Origin: Pseudomonas baltica
Lineage (GTDB): Bacteria > Pseudomonadota > Gammaproteobacteria > Pseudomonadales > Pseudomonadaceae
Direction of reading: 5' to 3'
NCBI RefSeq assembly: GCF_031880315.1
Contig: NZ_CP134771.1
Location: 5,275,001-5,339,000, forward strand
Length of the DNA stretch: 64,000 nucleotides
Below, piece after piece: positions 46,433 to 53,798 of the stretch. Numbering within the stretch: the stretch's first letter is position 1; each line of letters begins with the position of its first letter. The position numbers and the translations under genes were made by a program. The notes under the pieces were generated by a model. It was not told the origin of the DNA, ran no database searches, and worked only from the letters and a program-made list of their open reading frames with translations.

Positions 46433-47379
46433 TCATTTCCATTCAGTACCTGTATTGGCTGGCCGGGGTGATGCTGGCAATCGCCACCGTGATGATCCTT
46501 GCCGATCGCGCCCATCCCAAGCGCTGGACCACCGGGTTGTTCTGGGGCTTGTTCGCCATTGCCTTTCTGGTAGGGGAACGCTTGCCGCCAGTAGTGGTAG
46601 GCATAGGTGTGCTGGCCATGGCGCTGTTGGCGGGCATGGGGGGCGTCGGTATCGGCAGCCATCGTGAACTCGATGGCGAGCGCCGCCTGGCTAGCGTCAA
46701 GCGTCTGGGCAGCAAGCTGTTCATCCCGGCCCTGGCAATTCCGCTGATCACGGTGATCGTGGCGATGGGCTTGAAGTCGTTCAAGATCGGCGATCTGTTC
46801 CTGCTCGATCCGGCCAACAGCACGTTCGTGGCCTTGGGTGTCGGCAGTCTGATCGCGCTGGTGCTGGCCTGCTGGCTGACCCGCGACACGCCGATTCAGT
46901 CGATGCGCGAGTCGCGCCGCCTGATCGAGGCGCTGGGCTGGGCACTGGTGCTGCCGCAGATGCTGGCGATGCTCGGGTTGATGTTCAATGACGCTGGGGT
47001 CGGCAAGGCGGTGGCCCATCTGGCGACCTCCTACATCAATCTGGATTACCGACTGGTGGCGGTGATGGTCTATGTGCTCGGCATGGCGCTGTTCACCATG
47101 GCGCTGGGTAACGGCTTTGCGGCGTTCCCGGTGATGACCGGTGGCATCGGTGTACCGGTGCTGGTGGGGGTGTTCCATGCCAACCCGGCAGTGATGGCGG
47201 CGATCGGCATGTTCTCCGGTTACTGCGGCACGTTGATGACGCCGATGGCGGCCAACTACAACATGGTGCCCTCGGCCTTGCTGGAATTGCCGGACAAGTA
47301 CGCGGTGATCAAGGTGCAGGTGCCGACGGCGCTGGCGATGCTGGTGGTCAATATCGTGTTGTTGTATGTATTGATGTAA
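46429..47379 (+). CDS. DUF979 family membrane protein (partner of DUF969)
   Basis: A 316-residue inner-membrane protein with about nine hydrophobic segments, matching DUF979. Features include PPVVVGIGVLAMALLAGMGGVG (about residues 44-65), FIPALAIPLITVIVAMG (about 98-114) and GMFSGYCGTLMTPMAANYNMVPSALLEL (about 258-285). It starts in an ATGA overlap with the DUF969 gene. The pair looks like a two-subunit secondary transporter for the pxpABC substrate. Confidence 0.88.
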   Translation: MIISIQYLYWLAGVMLAIATVMILADRAHPKRWTTGLFWGLFAIAFLVGERLPPVVVGIGVLAMALLAGMGGVGIGSHRELDGERRLASVKRLGSKLFIPALAIPLITVIVAMGLKSFKIGDLFLLDPANSTFVALGVGSLIALVLACWLTRDTPIQSMRESRRLIEALGWALVLPQMLAMLGLMFNDAGVGKAVAHLATSYINLDYRLVAVMVYVLGMALFTMALGNGFAAFPVMTGGIGVPVLVGVFHANPAVMAAIGMFSGYCGTLMTPMAANYNMVPSALLELPDKYAVIKVQVPTALAMLVVNIVLLYVLM

Positions 47380-47410
47380 GTGCTGTCGCTATCTGGATGA
47401 GAGCGCTGGT

Positions 47411-47436
47411 TGCCGCGAGTTGGTACGCTCGCGGCA
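47411..47436. repeat. 9-bp inverted repeat between the transporter and amidohydrolase genes
   Basis: TGCCGCGAG (47411-47419) and CTCGCGGCA (47428-47436) form a perfect 9-bp stem with an 8-nt loop. There is no T-run, so it may be a weak terminator or a small extragenic palindrome between the DUF979 gene and the next transcription unit. Confidence 0.5.
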
Positions 47437-47517
47437 GTGACGGCTTTGGCAGGCGAAGCCCCCCAACATTGCGCCCGGCACAAAGCCTCGATCCTTCATC
47501 TATCCAGGAGTGGCACC

Positions 47518-48345
47518 ATGAGCATTTTTGATGAACCGAAGATCGACTGCCATAACCACCTGTTCGATCCGCTGCATTTCCCCTACCGCGCGCAAACCCT
47601 GTATCGCCCGGCCGGACAGGAGATCGGCACTCTGGCCCAGTTCAACCGCGTGCTCGATGCCTACGGCGTGAAGCACGCGTTGCTGGTCGGCCCTACCAGC
47701 GGCTATCGCACCGACAATTCGCTGCTACTGCATGCTTTGGCGCAAGGCCAGGGACGCTTCAAGGGCATTGCCGTGGTCGAGGACGATACGTCCCTGGAAC
47801 GACTCGCGGCGCTCAAGGACGCTGGCGTGGTCGGGGTGGCCTTCAACCCGGCGGGCGAGGGCACGGCGGTAATGGCCGGGGTGGACGGGTTGTTCGCCAA
47901 GCTCGCCGAGCTGGACATGTTCGCGCAGATCCAGGTCAAGCAGGACGAACTGCTCGAACTGCTGCCATTGCTCGAGCGCAGCACGCCGCGGCTGTTGATC
48001 GATCACTGCGGGCGGCCGCAGCAGAAGGATGGCCTGAATCAGCCAGGGTTCGCGGCCTTGCTACGGCTGGCCGACAGTGGCCGGGCCTGCGTGAAGATCT
48101 CTGGTATGCAGAAGTTTGCCCACATCGACGAGCTGTTCGAGCAGGCCGATCGTTACGTGCAGGCATTGCTGCGGGCGTTCGGGCCGCAGGCATGTGTGTG
48201 GGGGTCGGACTGGCCGTTTTTGCGTGAGCAAAGCCGCATCGATTACGGGCCGCTGCTCAAGTATGCCGAGCAGTTCATGCCGGATGCACAGGTGCGTCGA
48301 CAGGTGATGTGGGACACGCCGCGGCGATTGTTCGGATTTGCTTGA
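47518..48345 (+). CDS. Amidohydrolase family 2 (LigI/lactonase-like) hydrolase
   Basis: A 275-residue TIM-barrel metal hydrolase of the amidohydrolase-2 family, near 2-pyrone-4,6-dicarboxylate lactonase and galactarolactone isomerase. Landmarks are DCHNHLFDP (about residues 9-17; metal-site HxH), the LLIDHCGRPQQKDG segment (about 159-172) and VWGSDWPFLREQS (about 231-243; catalytic Asp). The ATG at 47518 has AGGAG 7 nt upstream. A paralogue of similar length lies at 52734. The substrate is probably a lactone or cyclic acid, not identifiable from sequence. Confidence 0.87.
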   Translation: MSIFDEPKIDCHNHLFDPLHFPYRAQTLYRPAGQEIGTLAQFNRVLDAYGVKHALLVGPTSGYRTDNSLLLHALAQGQGRFKGIAVVEDDTSLERLAALKDAGVVGVAFNPAGEGTAVMAGVDGLFAKLAELDMFAQIQVKQDELLELLPLLERSTPRLLIDHCGRPQQKDGLNQPGFAALLRLADSGRACVKISGMQKFAHIDELFEQADRYVQALLRAFGPQACVWGSDWPFLREQSRIDYGPLLKYAEQFMPDAQVRRQVMWDTPRRLFGFA

Positions 48346-48382
48346 GTCAGTCGGATTTCCGGGGTTTGAGGGCCCTTACACA

Positions 48383-48416
48383 GGCAGAGCCCGCTCCCGC
48401 AGGAGCCGGCTCTGCC
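48383..48416. terminator. Hairpin between convergent genes
   Basis: GGCAGAGCC-C-GCTCC and GGAGC-C-GGCTCTGCC (48383-48416) form a long stem with one C-C mismatch and a CGCA loop. It lies between the amidohydrolase gene (+) and the Gly-rich gene (-). It could end transcription in both directions or be a REP-like palindrome; there is no clear T-run. Confidence 0.5.
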
Positions 48417-48434
48417 CGGATGGGCGGTCAGGCG

Positions 48435-48791
48435 TTACTTGACCGTACCAGCGCCGCCTTCCCCGCTGCCGACACCGCCGGCACCTGCACCTGCGCCGCC
48501 CGAGCCGGAGGCACCGTTGCTGCCTGCGCCACCGGGCTGAGAGCCGGCGCCATCATTGGTCTTGCCTTTCGCGGTACCCACGCCATTGTGCTTGCTGGTG
48601 ACATCGCCACCGCTGCGCTTGGTCATCTTGCTGTCGTTGGTGGTGTTCGATGGCGACATGGTAGAGGTGCTGCCGGTGGCATTGGAGCCACCTGAGCTGC
48701 CACTCGGGCCGCTGACGCCAGCGAGCGCCATACCAGAGGTCAGTGCGAGCAGGCCGGCCAGGGTGAGATGGGTCAATGTATTCCTGATCAT
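48435..48791 (-). CDS. Secreted Gly/Ser-rich small protein
   Basis: A 118-residue protein with a signal peptide (MIRNTLTHLTLAGLLALTSG) cleaved after ALA. The mature part is low-complexity, rich in Gly, Ser, Thr and Asn, ending in a run of GGAGAGAGG type. It has no aromatic residues and almost no hydrophobic core, so it is probably disordered and periplasmic or extracellular. AAGGAG lies 8 nt before the ATG at 48791, which supports real translation. I know no function for it. It lies downstream of the MFS gene on the same strand with a hairpin between them. Confidence 0.8.
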   Translation of the reverse strand: MIRNTLTHLTLAGLLALTSGMALAGVSGPSGSSGGSNATGSTSTMSPSNTTNDSKMTKRSGGDVTSKHNGVGTAKGKTNDGAGSQPGGAGSNGASGSGGAGAGAGGVGSGEGGAGTVK

Positions 48792-48830
48792 GGTGCGTCT
48801 CCTTGTTCTGGATAGAGTCGTTACCTGATA

Positions 48831-48865
48831 TTGGGCGGCTGTGCGGCCAAAAAGGCTCCGCCCAA
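48831..48865 (-). terminator. Hairpin between the MFS and Gly-rich genes
   Basis: TTGGGCGG (48831-48838) and CCGCCCAA (48858-48865) form an 8-bp perfect stem with a 19-nt loop. It lies just past the 3' end of the MFS gene on its strand and before the Gly-rich gene. No T-run follows, so termination is only possible. Confidence 0.4.
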
Positions 48866-48883
48866 CCGACCAACGGTAGGTAA

Positions 48884-50314
48884 TCAGTGCGCAATATTTT
48901 CCAGTGCAAGGTTCCGGGTGCGTGGCCCGAAGCCGCCAATGGTCAGGGTCACGATCAGCATGCTGGTGACGATAAAGGCCAATACCCCCGGTGTGCCGAG
49001 GTGCTCCAGAAAGAAGCCGATCATCAGGCTGCTGAACACTGTCGACAGGCGGCTGAAGGAGTAGCAGAACCCCACTGCACGCGCGCGGATATGCGTGGGG
49101 AACATCTCGCATTGGTACGAGTGATAGCTGAACGTCAGCCAGGCGTTGCAGAAGGTCACGCCGACGCCGCAGGCCACCAGGCCCAGCGGTGAGGTCTGCA
49201 CCGCGAACAAGGTGCCGAAGATCATGGTGCCGATCGCCGAGCCGACGATCTGCCATTTGTTCTCGAAGCGGTTGGCCACGCGCACGAACAGCAATGGCCC
49301 CAACGGATAGGCCAAGGTAATGATGAAAGCGTACCCCAGGCTGTGGGTCACGCTCATGCCCTGACCCGCGAGCAGCGCCGGCAGCCAGTTGCCGAACCCG
49401 AAGAAACCGATGGCCTGGAAGATATTGAACACGATCAGCATCAACGCGCGGCGGCGATACGGCGGCTGCCAGATATCGCTGAAGCGACCGGTGCTCACCA
49501 CTTGCACCTGTTCGACTTCTGGCTCGGGAAGTGGCGCGTCGGCTTTTTTTCGGTAGTCGGCGGCGCAGCGCTGTTCGATGTCTCTCAGCACCCGATCGGC
49601 TTCATCGAGGCGGCCTTGCTGGGCCAGCCAGCGCGGCGACTCGGGCAGACGCTTGCGCAGCCACCAGATGAACAGCGCGAACACTGCACTGGCGAACACC
49701 ACCCAGCGCCAGCCCGACACCCCGAACGGCGCCTGCGGCACCAGCCACCAGGACATCAGCGCGACCGCCGGCACTGAGGCGAATTGAATGAAGAAGGCAA
49801 AAGCGAAGGCCGAGGTGCGCATGCGCTTGGGAACCAGCTCCGACAGGTAGGCATCGATGGTGACCAGTTCGATGCCCAGGCCGATGCCCACCAGGAAGCG
49901 GCAGACGATGATGCCCATGGCGTGGTCTTGAAGTCCCATCAGCACGGTCGCCACGGTGTACCACAGCAGGGCGAAGGTGAAGATCGCGCGGCGGCCGAAG
50001 CGGTCGGCGAACTGACTCAGCAGGCTGGCGCCCAGGAACAGGCCGAGGAAGGTGGCCGAGGCGAATGCCGCCTGGTCCGACAACCCGAAGGCACCCTGGG
50101 CGCCGGTGGCGAAAATCCCTTCCTTGATCAGCCCAGGGCTGATGTAGGCGGTTTGGAATAGGTCGTACAGCTCGAAGAAGCCGCCGATGGAGAGCAACGC
50201 CACCAGTCGCCAGATAGTCGCCACGGCCGGCAGGCGGTCGATGCGAGCGGAAATCAATGAAGCGCGGACAGGGTCTTGGGTGTCGAGCGCGGCAGTGGGG
50301 GAGAGGGTGGTCAT
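48884..50314 (-). CDS. MFS transporter
   Basis: A 476-residue major-facilitator protein with 12 predicted membrane segments. The loop 2-3 signature reads LSQFADRFGRRAIFTF (about residues 99-114), and a central cytoplasmic loop (about 225-285) holds charged RCAADYRKKADAPLPEPE. It resembles the sugar/aromatic-acid transporter-like MFS groups with ELVPKRMRTSAFAFAFF. It is divergent from the GntR gene at 50601, which probably controls it along with the other MFS gene. The substrate is likely an organic acid. Confidence 0.9.
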   Translation of the reverse strand: MTTLSPTAALDTQDPVRASLISARIDRLPAVATIWRLVALLSIGGFFELYDLFQTAYISPGLIKEGIFATGAQGAFGLSDQAAFASATFLGLFLGASLLSQFADRFGRRAIFTFALLWYTVATVLMGLQDHAMGIIVCRFLVGIGLGIELVTIDAYLSELVPKRMRTSAFAFAFFIQFASVPAVALMSWWLVPQAPFGVSGWRWVVFASAVFALFIWWLRKRLPESPRWLAQQGRLDEADRVLRDIEQRCAADYRKKADAPLPEPEVEQVQVVSTGRFSDIWQPPYRRRALMLIVFNIFQAIGFFGFGNWLPALLAGQGMSVTHSLGYAFIITLAYPLGPLLFVRVANRFENKWQIVGSAIGTMIFGTLFAVQTSPLGLVACGVGVTFCNAWLTFSYHSYQCEMFPTHIRARAVGFCYSFSRLSTVFSSLMIGFFLEHLGTPGVLAFIVTSMLIVTLTIGGFGPRTRNLALENIAH

Positions 50315-50552
50315 GCGCAGATATCCATACGGGTCGAGCCGCCATTTTAGAATTATTTGGACACATATGATTGCTTAGGTTGCTATGGGAATGCAATTTG
50401 TCGGGGGTTTATTGCTGTATTTTTTATTTTTTTGGTTTTTTGTTGCTGATAAGCCCCATCGTTCCGTGGAATCGGTAAGGCTACATCCGTTCACACGGGG
50501 GATAGGTGGTGCTTGACGGACAGGCGCTGTAACAGAATACTGACGTACAAAT

Positions 50553-50564
50553 TCATATATATGA
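50553..50564. promoter_or_regulatory. 12-bp perfect palindrome TCATATATATGA upstream of the GntR gene
   Basis: The self-complementary 12-mer lies 36 bp before the regulator start in an AT-rich divergent region. A related half, CACATATGATTG, lies near 50361-50372 on the MFS side. AT-rich palindromes of this size are common operators for HutC-type GntR proteins, so autoregulation is likely. Confidence 0.5.
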
Positions 50565-50600
50565 CTAGATAACAATAACTGCTCCGGGACGAGAACCGCC

Positions 50601-51332
50601 ATGACCCCACTCTCCAGCGACGAACGCCTGCCCCTCTACCAGCGCTTACGCGATCAGCTCGCCCAGCAGATTGCCGACAACCGTTGGCGCGCCGGCGAAG
50701 CCATTCCCACCGAAGCGCTGTTGGCCAGTGAGTATGGCTTGTCGGTCGGGACGGTGCGCAAGGCCATCGACATGCTGGTTGGCGAGCGCATCCTGGAGCG
50801 CCAACAAGGCCGCGGCACCTTTATCCGTCGTCCGCAGTTTCATGCCTCGCTGTTCCGTTTTTTCCGCTTCCAGACCCCGGATGGCGAACGACAGATTCCC
50901 CAGAGCCAGATCTTTTCGGTGCAGTCGCTCCAGGCCCCTGCTGATGTCGCTCGCGCCCTGGGCCTGGCGCCCTCCACTGCGGTGATCCGCCTGCAGCGCT
51001 TGCGTCTGCTCGACGAGCAGCCGGTGCTGGCCGAAGACATCTGGCTGCCGCGCGAGCGCTTCAAGGCGTTGCTGAGTGTCGACCTAGATACCTATGGCCC
51101 GCTGCTGTACCCCATTTACGAAGAGCTTTGCGGGCAGATCGTCGCCTCGGCCGACGAAACCCTGGGCGCCGAAGCCGCCGACGATCACCGCGCCAATCTG
51201 CTTGGCATCTCGCCCGGCAGCCCCGTAGTGGTGATCGAGCGCTTGGCGCGCAATCACGCCGGGCTTGCTCTTGAGTGGCGCCGTTCCCATGGGCGCGCCA
51301 GCCATTTCCGTTACAGCGTGCAGATCCGCTGA
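50601..51332 (+). CDS. GntR-family regulator, HutC type (UTRA domain)
   Basis: A 243-residue regulator with an N-terminal GntR winged helix (about residues 8-72, AGEAIPTEALLASEYGLSVGTVRKAIDML) and a C-terminal UTRA ligand domain (about 95-240, QRLRLLDEQPVLAEDIWLPRERF). It lies between two MFS genes, divergent from one and 57 bp upstream of the other. It probably represses both, responding to a small-molecule inducer such as a sugar acid or aromatic acid. Confidence 0.92.
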   Translation: MTPLSSDERLPLYQRLRDQLAQQIADNRWRAGEAIPTEALLASEYGLSVGTVRKAIDMLVGERILERQQGRGTFIRRPQFHASLFRFFRFQTPDGERQIPQSQIFSVQSLQAPADVARALGLAPSTAVIRLQRLRLLDEQPVLAEDIWLPRERFKALLSVDLDTYGPLLYPIYEELCGQIVASADETLGAEAADDHRANLLGISPGSPVVVIERLARNHAGLALEWRRSHGRASHFRYSVQIR

Positions 51333-51389
51333 TCCAACGCCGCCATGACAGCAGTCGCCAACACAACATCGATAAGGACAACAAACATC

Positions 51390-52679
51390 ATGTTCAAGTG
51401 GTATCGAGACGTCACCTCGCGTGAGCGCAAAACCTTCTGGGCCTGCTTCGGCGGTTGGGCGCTCGATGCCCTGGAAGTACAGATGTTCGGCCTCGCCATC
51501 CCGGCCTTGATCGCGGCCTTTGCGCTGAGCAAGGGCGAGGCGGGCGCCATCAGCAGCGTGACCTTGATCACTTCGGCCTTGGGCGGCTGGGTCGGCGGTA
51601 CCTTGTCGGACCGCTACGGCCGGGTACGTACCCTGCAATGGATGATTCTGTGGTTCTCCCTGTTCACCTTTCTGTCGGCGTTTGTCAGTGGCTATGAGCA
51701 ATTGCTGGTGGTCAAAGCCCTGCAAGGCTTTGGTATCGGCGGTGAATGGGCAGCCGGTGCGGTGCTGATGGCCGAAGCCATTCAGCCCAAGTACCGCGGC
51801 AAGGTCATGGGCACGGTGCAAAGCGCCTGGGCAGTGGGCTGGGGAGCCGCTGTCGGGTTGTTCACGCTCATCTATACCTTCGTGCCCGAGGCCATGGCCT
51901 GGCGCGTGATGTTCGTGGTCGGGCTGCTGCCGGCGCTGGTGATCATCTACGTGCGCCGCCAGGTGCCGGAGCCCGAGAGCTTTGCCCGCAAGCAAAAGGC
52001 TCAGACCGGACCGCAAACCTTCTTCGCGTCGCTGGCCGGTATCTTCCGCCCCGAGTTGCTGCGGGTGACCCTGCTCGGCGGCCTGCTGGGCCTGGGCGCC
52101 CACGGCGGTTACCACGCGGTGATGACCTGGTTGCCGACCTTCCTCAAAACCGAGAAGCACCTGTCGGTACTCAACTCCGGCGGCTACCTGGCCGTGATCA
52201 TCGTCGCGTTCTTCTGCGGTTGCGTGGCCAGTGGCTTCATGGTCGACAAGATCGGTCGGCGCAAGAACATCATCCTCTTCGCGTTCTGCTGCGTGGCCAC
52301 GGTGCAGGCCTACGTGTTCATGGATCTGAGCAACACGGCAATGCTGTTTCTGGGCTTCCCGCTGGGTTTCTTCGCTGCCGGTATTCCGGCCAGCCTGGGT
52401 TCGTTGTTCAACGAACTGTACCCAGCCGACGTACGCGGTGCGGGCGTGGGCTTTTGCTACAACTTCGGCCGCGTGCTGTCGGCGGTGTTCCCGTTCATGG
52501 TCGGCCACATGAGCGAGCACATGTCGCTGGGCTCGGCCATCGGCATCGACGCCGGCATCGCCTATGGCGTCGCGGTGATCGCGGCCCTGGCGTTGCCGGA
52601 AACCCGCGGTCGCAACCTTGATACCGAGATGCCGGCCACAGCCGACCCGATCGCTGCGTCGACCCCTAGCCGGGCTTGA
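51390..52679 (+). CDS. MFS transporter (aromatic acid:H+ symporter-like)
   Basis: A 429-residue major-facilitator protein with 12 predicted membrane segments. It shows the sequence FGGWALDALEVQMFGLAIPAL (about residues 17-37) with the intramembrane Asp of the aromatic-acid symporter group, and the loop 2-3 signature GGTLSDRYGRVRTL (about 69-82). The ATG at 51390 has AGGA about 12 nt upstream and is preferred over the ATG at 51345, which lacks a site. It follows the GntR gene and precedes an amidohydrolase gene by 54 bp, so it probably imports that enzyme's substrate. Confidence 0.9.
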   Translation: MFKWYRDVTSRERKTFWACFGGWALDALEVQMFGLAIPALIAAFALSKGEAGAISSVTLITSALGGWVGGTLSDRYGRVRTLQWMILWFSLFTFLSAFVSGYEQLLVVKALQGFGIGGEWAAGAVLMAEAIQPKYRGKVMGTVQSAWAVGWGAAVGLFTLIYTFVPEAMAWRVMFVVGLLPALVIIYVRRQVPEPESFARKQKAQTGPQTFFASLAGIFRPELLRVTLLGGLLGLGAHGGYHAVMTWLPTFLKTEKHLSVLNSGGYLAVIIVAFFCGCVASGFMVDKIGRRKNIILFAFCCVATVQAYVFMDLSNTAMLFLGFPLGFFAAGIPASLGSLFNELYPADVRGAGVGFCYNFGRVLSAVFPFMVGHMSEHMSLGSAIGIDAGIAYGVAVIAALALPETRGRNLDTEMPATADPIAASTPSRA

Positions 52680-52733
52680 ATGAATGAACCTGCGGCGTAC
52701 GAAAAGCGCCGCCCCATTACCCAGATGAGATCC

Positions 52734-53555
52734 ATGGACACTACCTTGCCTATCCGCGGCGTCGACGCCCACGCTCATGTCTTCACCCAGGCCCTGGCCT
52801 TTGCCGGCGAGCGTCGCTACACCCCGCAATACGACGCTACCCTGCAGGACTGGCGCGCCGTGCTCGACGCCCAGGGCGTGAGCCACGGGGTGCTGGTGCA
52901 GCCTAGCTTTCTGGGCAGCGACAATTCCTATCTGCTCGAGGCGCTGATGCTGGCGCCCGAGCGCTTGCGCGGAGTGGCAGTGGTTGATGCGGATGTCAGC
53001 CAGGCGCAGTTGCAGCGCATGGCGCGCCTGGGGGTGGTGGGGATTCGCCTGAACCTGATGGGCAAAAGCCTGCCTGATCTAGGCAGCGAGGAATGGCGGC
53101 CGCTGCTCGAGCAAGTGGCGGCGCTGGGTTGGCACGTGGAGCTGCATCGGCAGATCGAAGACATCCCGGCCTTGGTGGCCGCGCTCAAGCCTTACGGCCT
53201 GAAGATAGTCGTCGACCATTTTGGCCGTCCGCACGCGGCCTTCGGTGTGGCCCATCCGACCTTCAAAGCCCTGCTGGCGCTGGGTGGCGGGGATGTGTGG
53301 GTGAAGATCTCCGGGGTGTACCGCTTGGGCGGCACCGACAGCGAGAACCTGGCATTCGCCCAAGCGGCCATACCGCTGTTGATCGAGCACTTCGGCACCG
53401 AGCGTTTGATGTGGGGCAGCGACTGGCCGCATACCCAGTTCGAGGATCAGGTCAGTTATGCCTCGCAGTTCGAATTGCTGGCGCAGTTGGTGCCTTGGCC
53501 GCGCCAGCGCCAGGCCATTCTGCGCGACGGTGCGGTGGCCTTGTTCGGTTTTTGA
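52734..53555 (+). CDS. Amidohydrolase family 2 (LigI/lactonase-like) hydrolase
   Basis: A 273-residue metal hydrolase of the same family as the one at 47518. Landmarks are VDAHAHVFTQ (about residues 10-19; HxH), KIVVDHFGRPHAAFG (about 159-173) and LMWGSDWPHTQFED (about 225-238; catalytic Asp). The ATG at 52734 is preferred because family members begin about 10 residues before the metal site; ATGs at 52680 and 52725 are also in frame. It is downstream of the MFS gene and likely acts on the imported compound. Confidence 0.87.
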   Translation: MDTTLPIRGVDAHAHVFTQALAFAGERRYTPQYDATLQDWRAVLDAQGVSHGVLVQPSFLGSDNSYLLEALMLAPERLRGVAVVDADVSQAQLQRMARLGVVGIRLNLMGKSLPDLGSEEWRPLLEQVAALGWHVELHRQIEDIPALVAALKPYGLKIVVDHFGRPHAAFGVAHPTFKALLALGGGDVWVKISGVYRLGGTDSENLAFAQAAIPLLIEHFGTERLMWGSDWPHTQFEDQVSYASQFELLAQLVPWPRQRQAILRDGAVALFGF

Positions 53556-53798
53556 CAAGGGGTTATACAAAAGTCGTACGCGATAACGGCCATGATCTGA
53601 AAAGGCCATTAACGGTTCAGGCTGCAACGCGCTAGACTGCTGCTCTCCAGCGATAAGCAGATCTGTACGGCGTCTTTTGCAAGCCGCGCTTTCTGTCGCC
53701 CGCCTGCCTTTTGTAAATGAGCGAACGGGCCTGCAGCGTCAGGGCATCTCCCCAGGCGCGCGTCTCTGGAACCTTTGTGTCCGGTTTCGAGAGTGCTC

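Noticed and set aside
47411..47436. Possible Rho-independent terminator
   Set aside because: The stem is perfect but there is no T-run on either side, so it is listed only as an inverted repeat.
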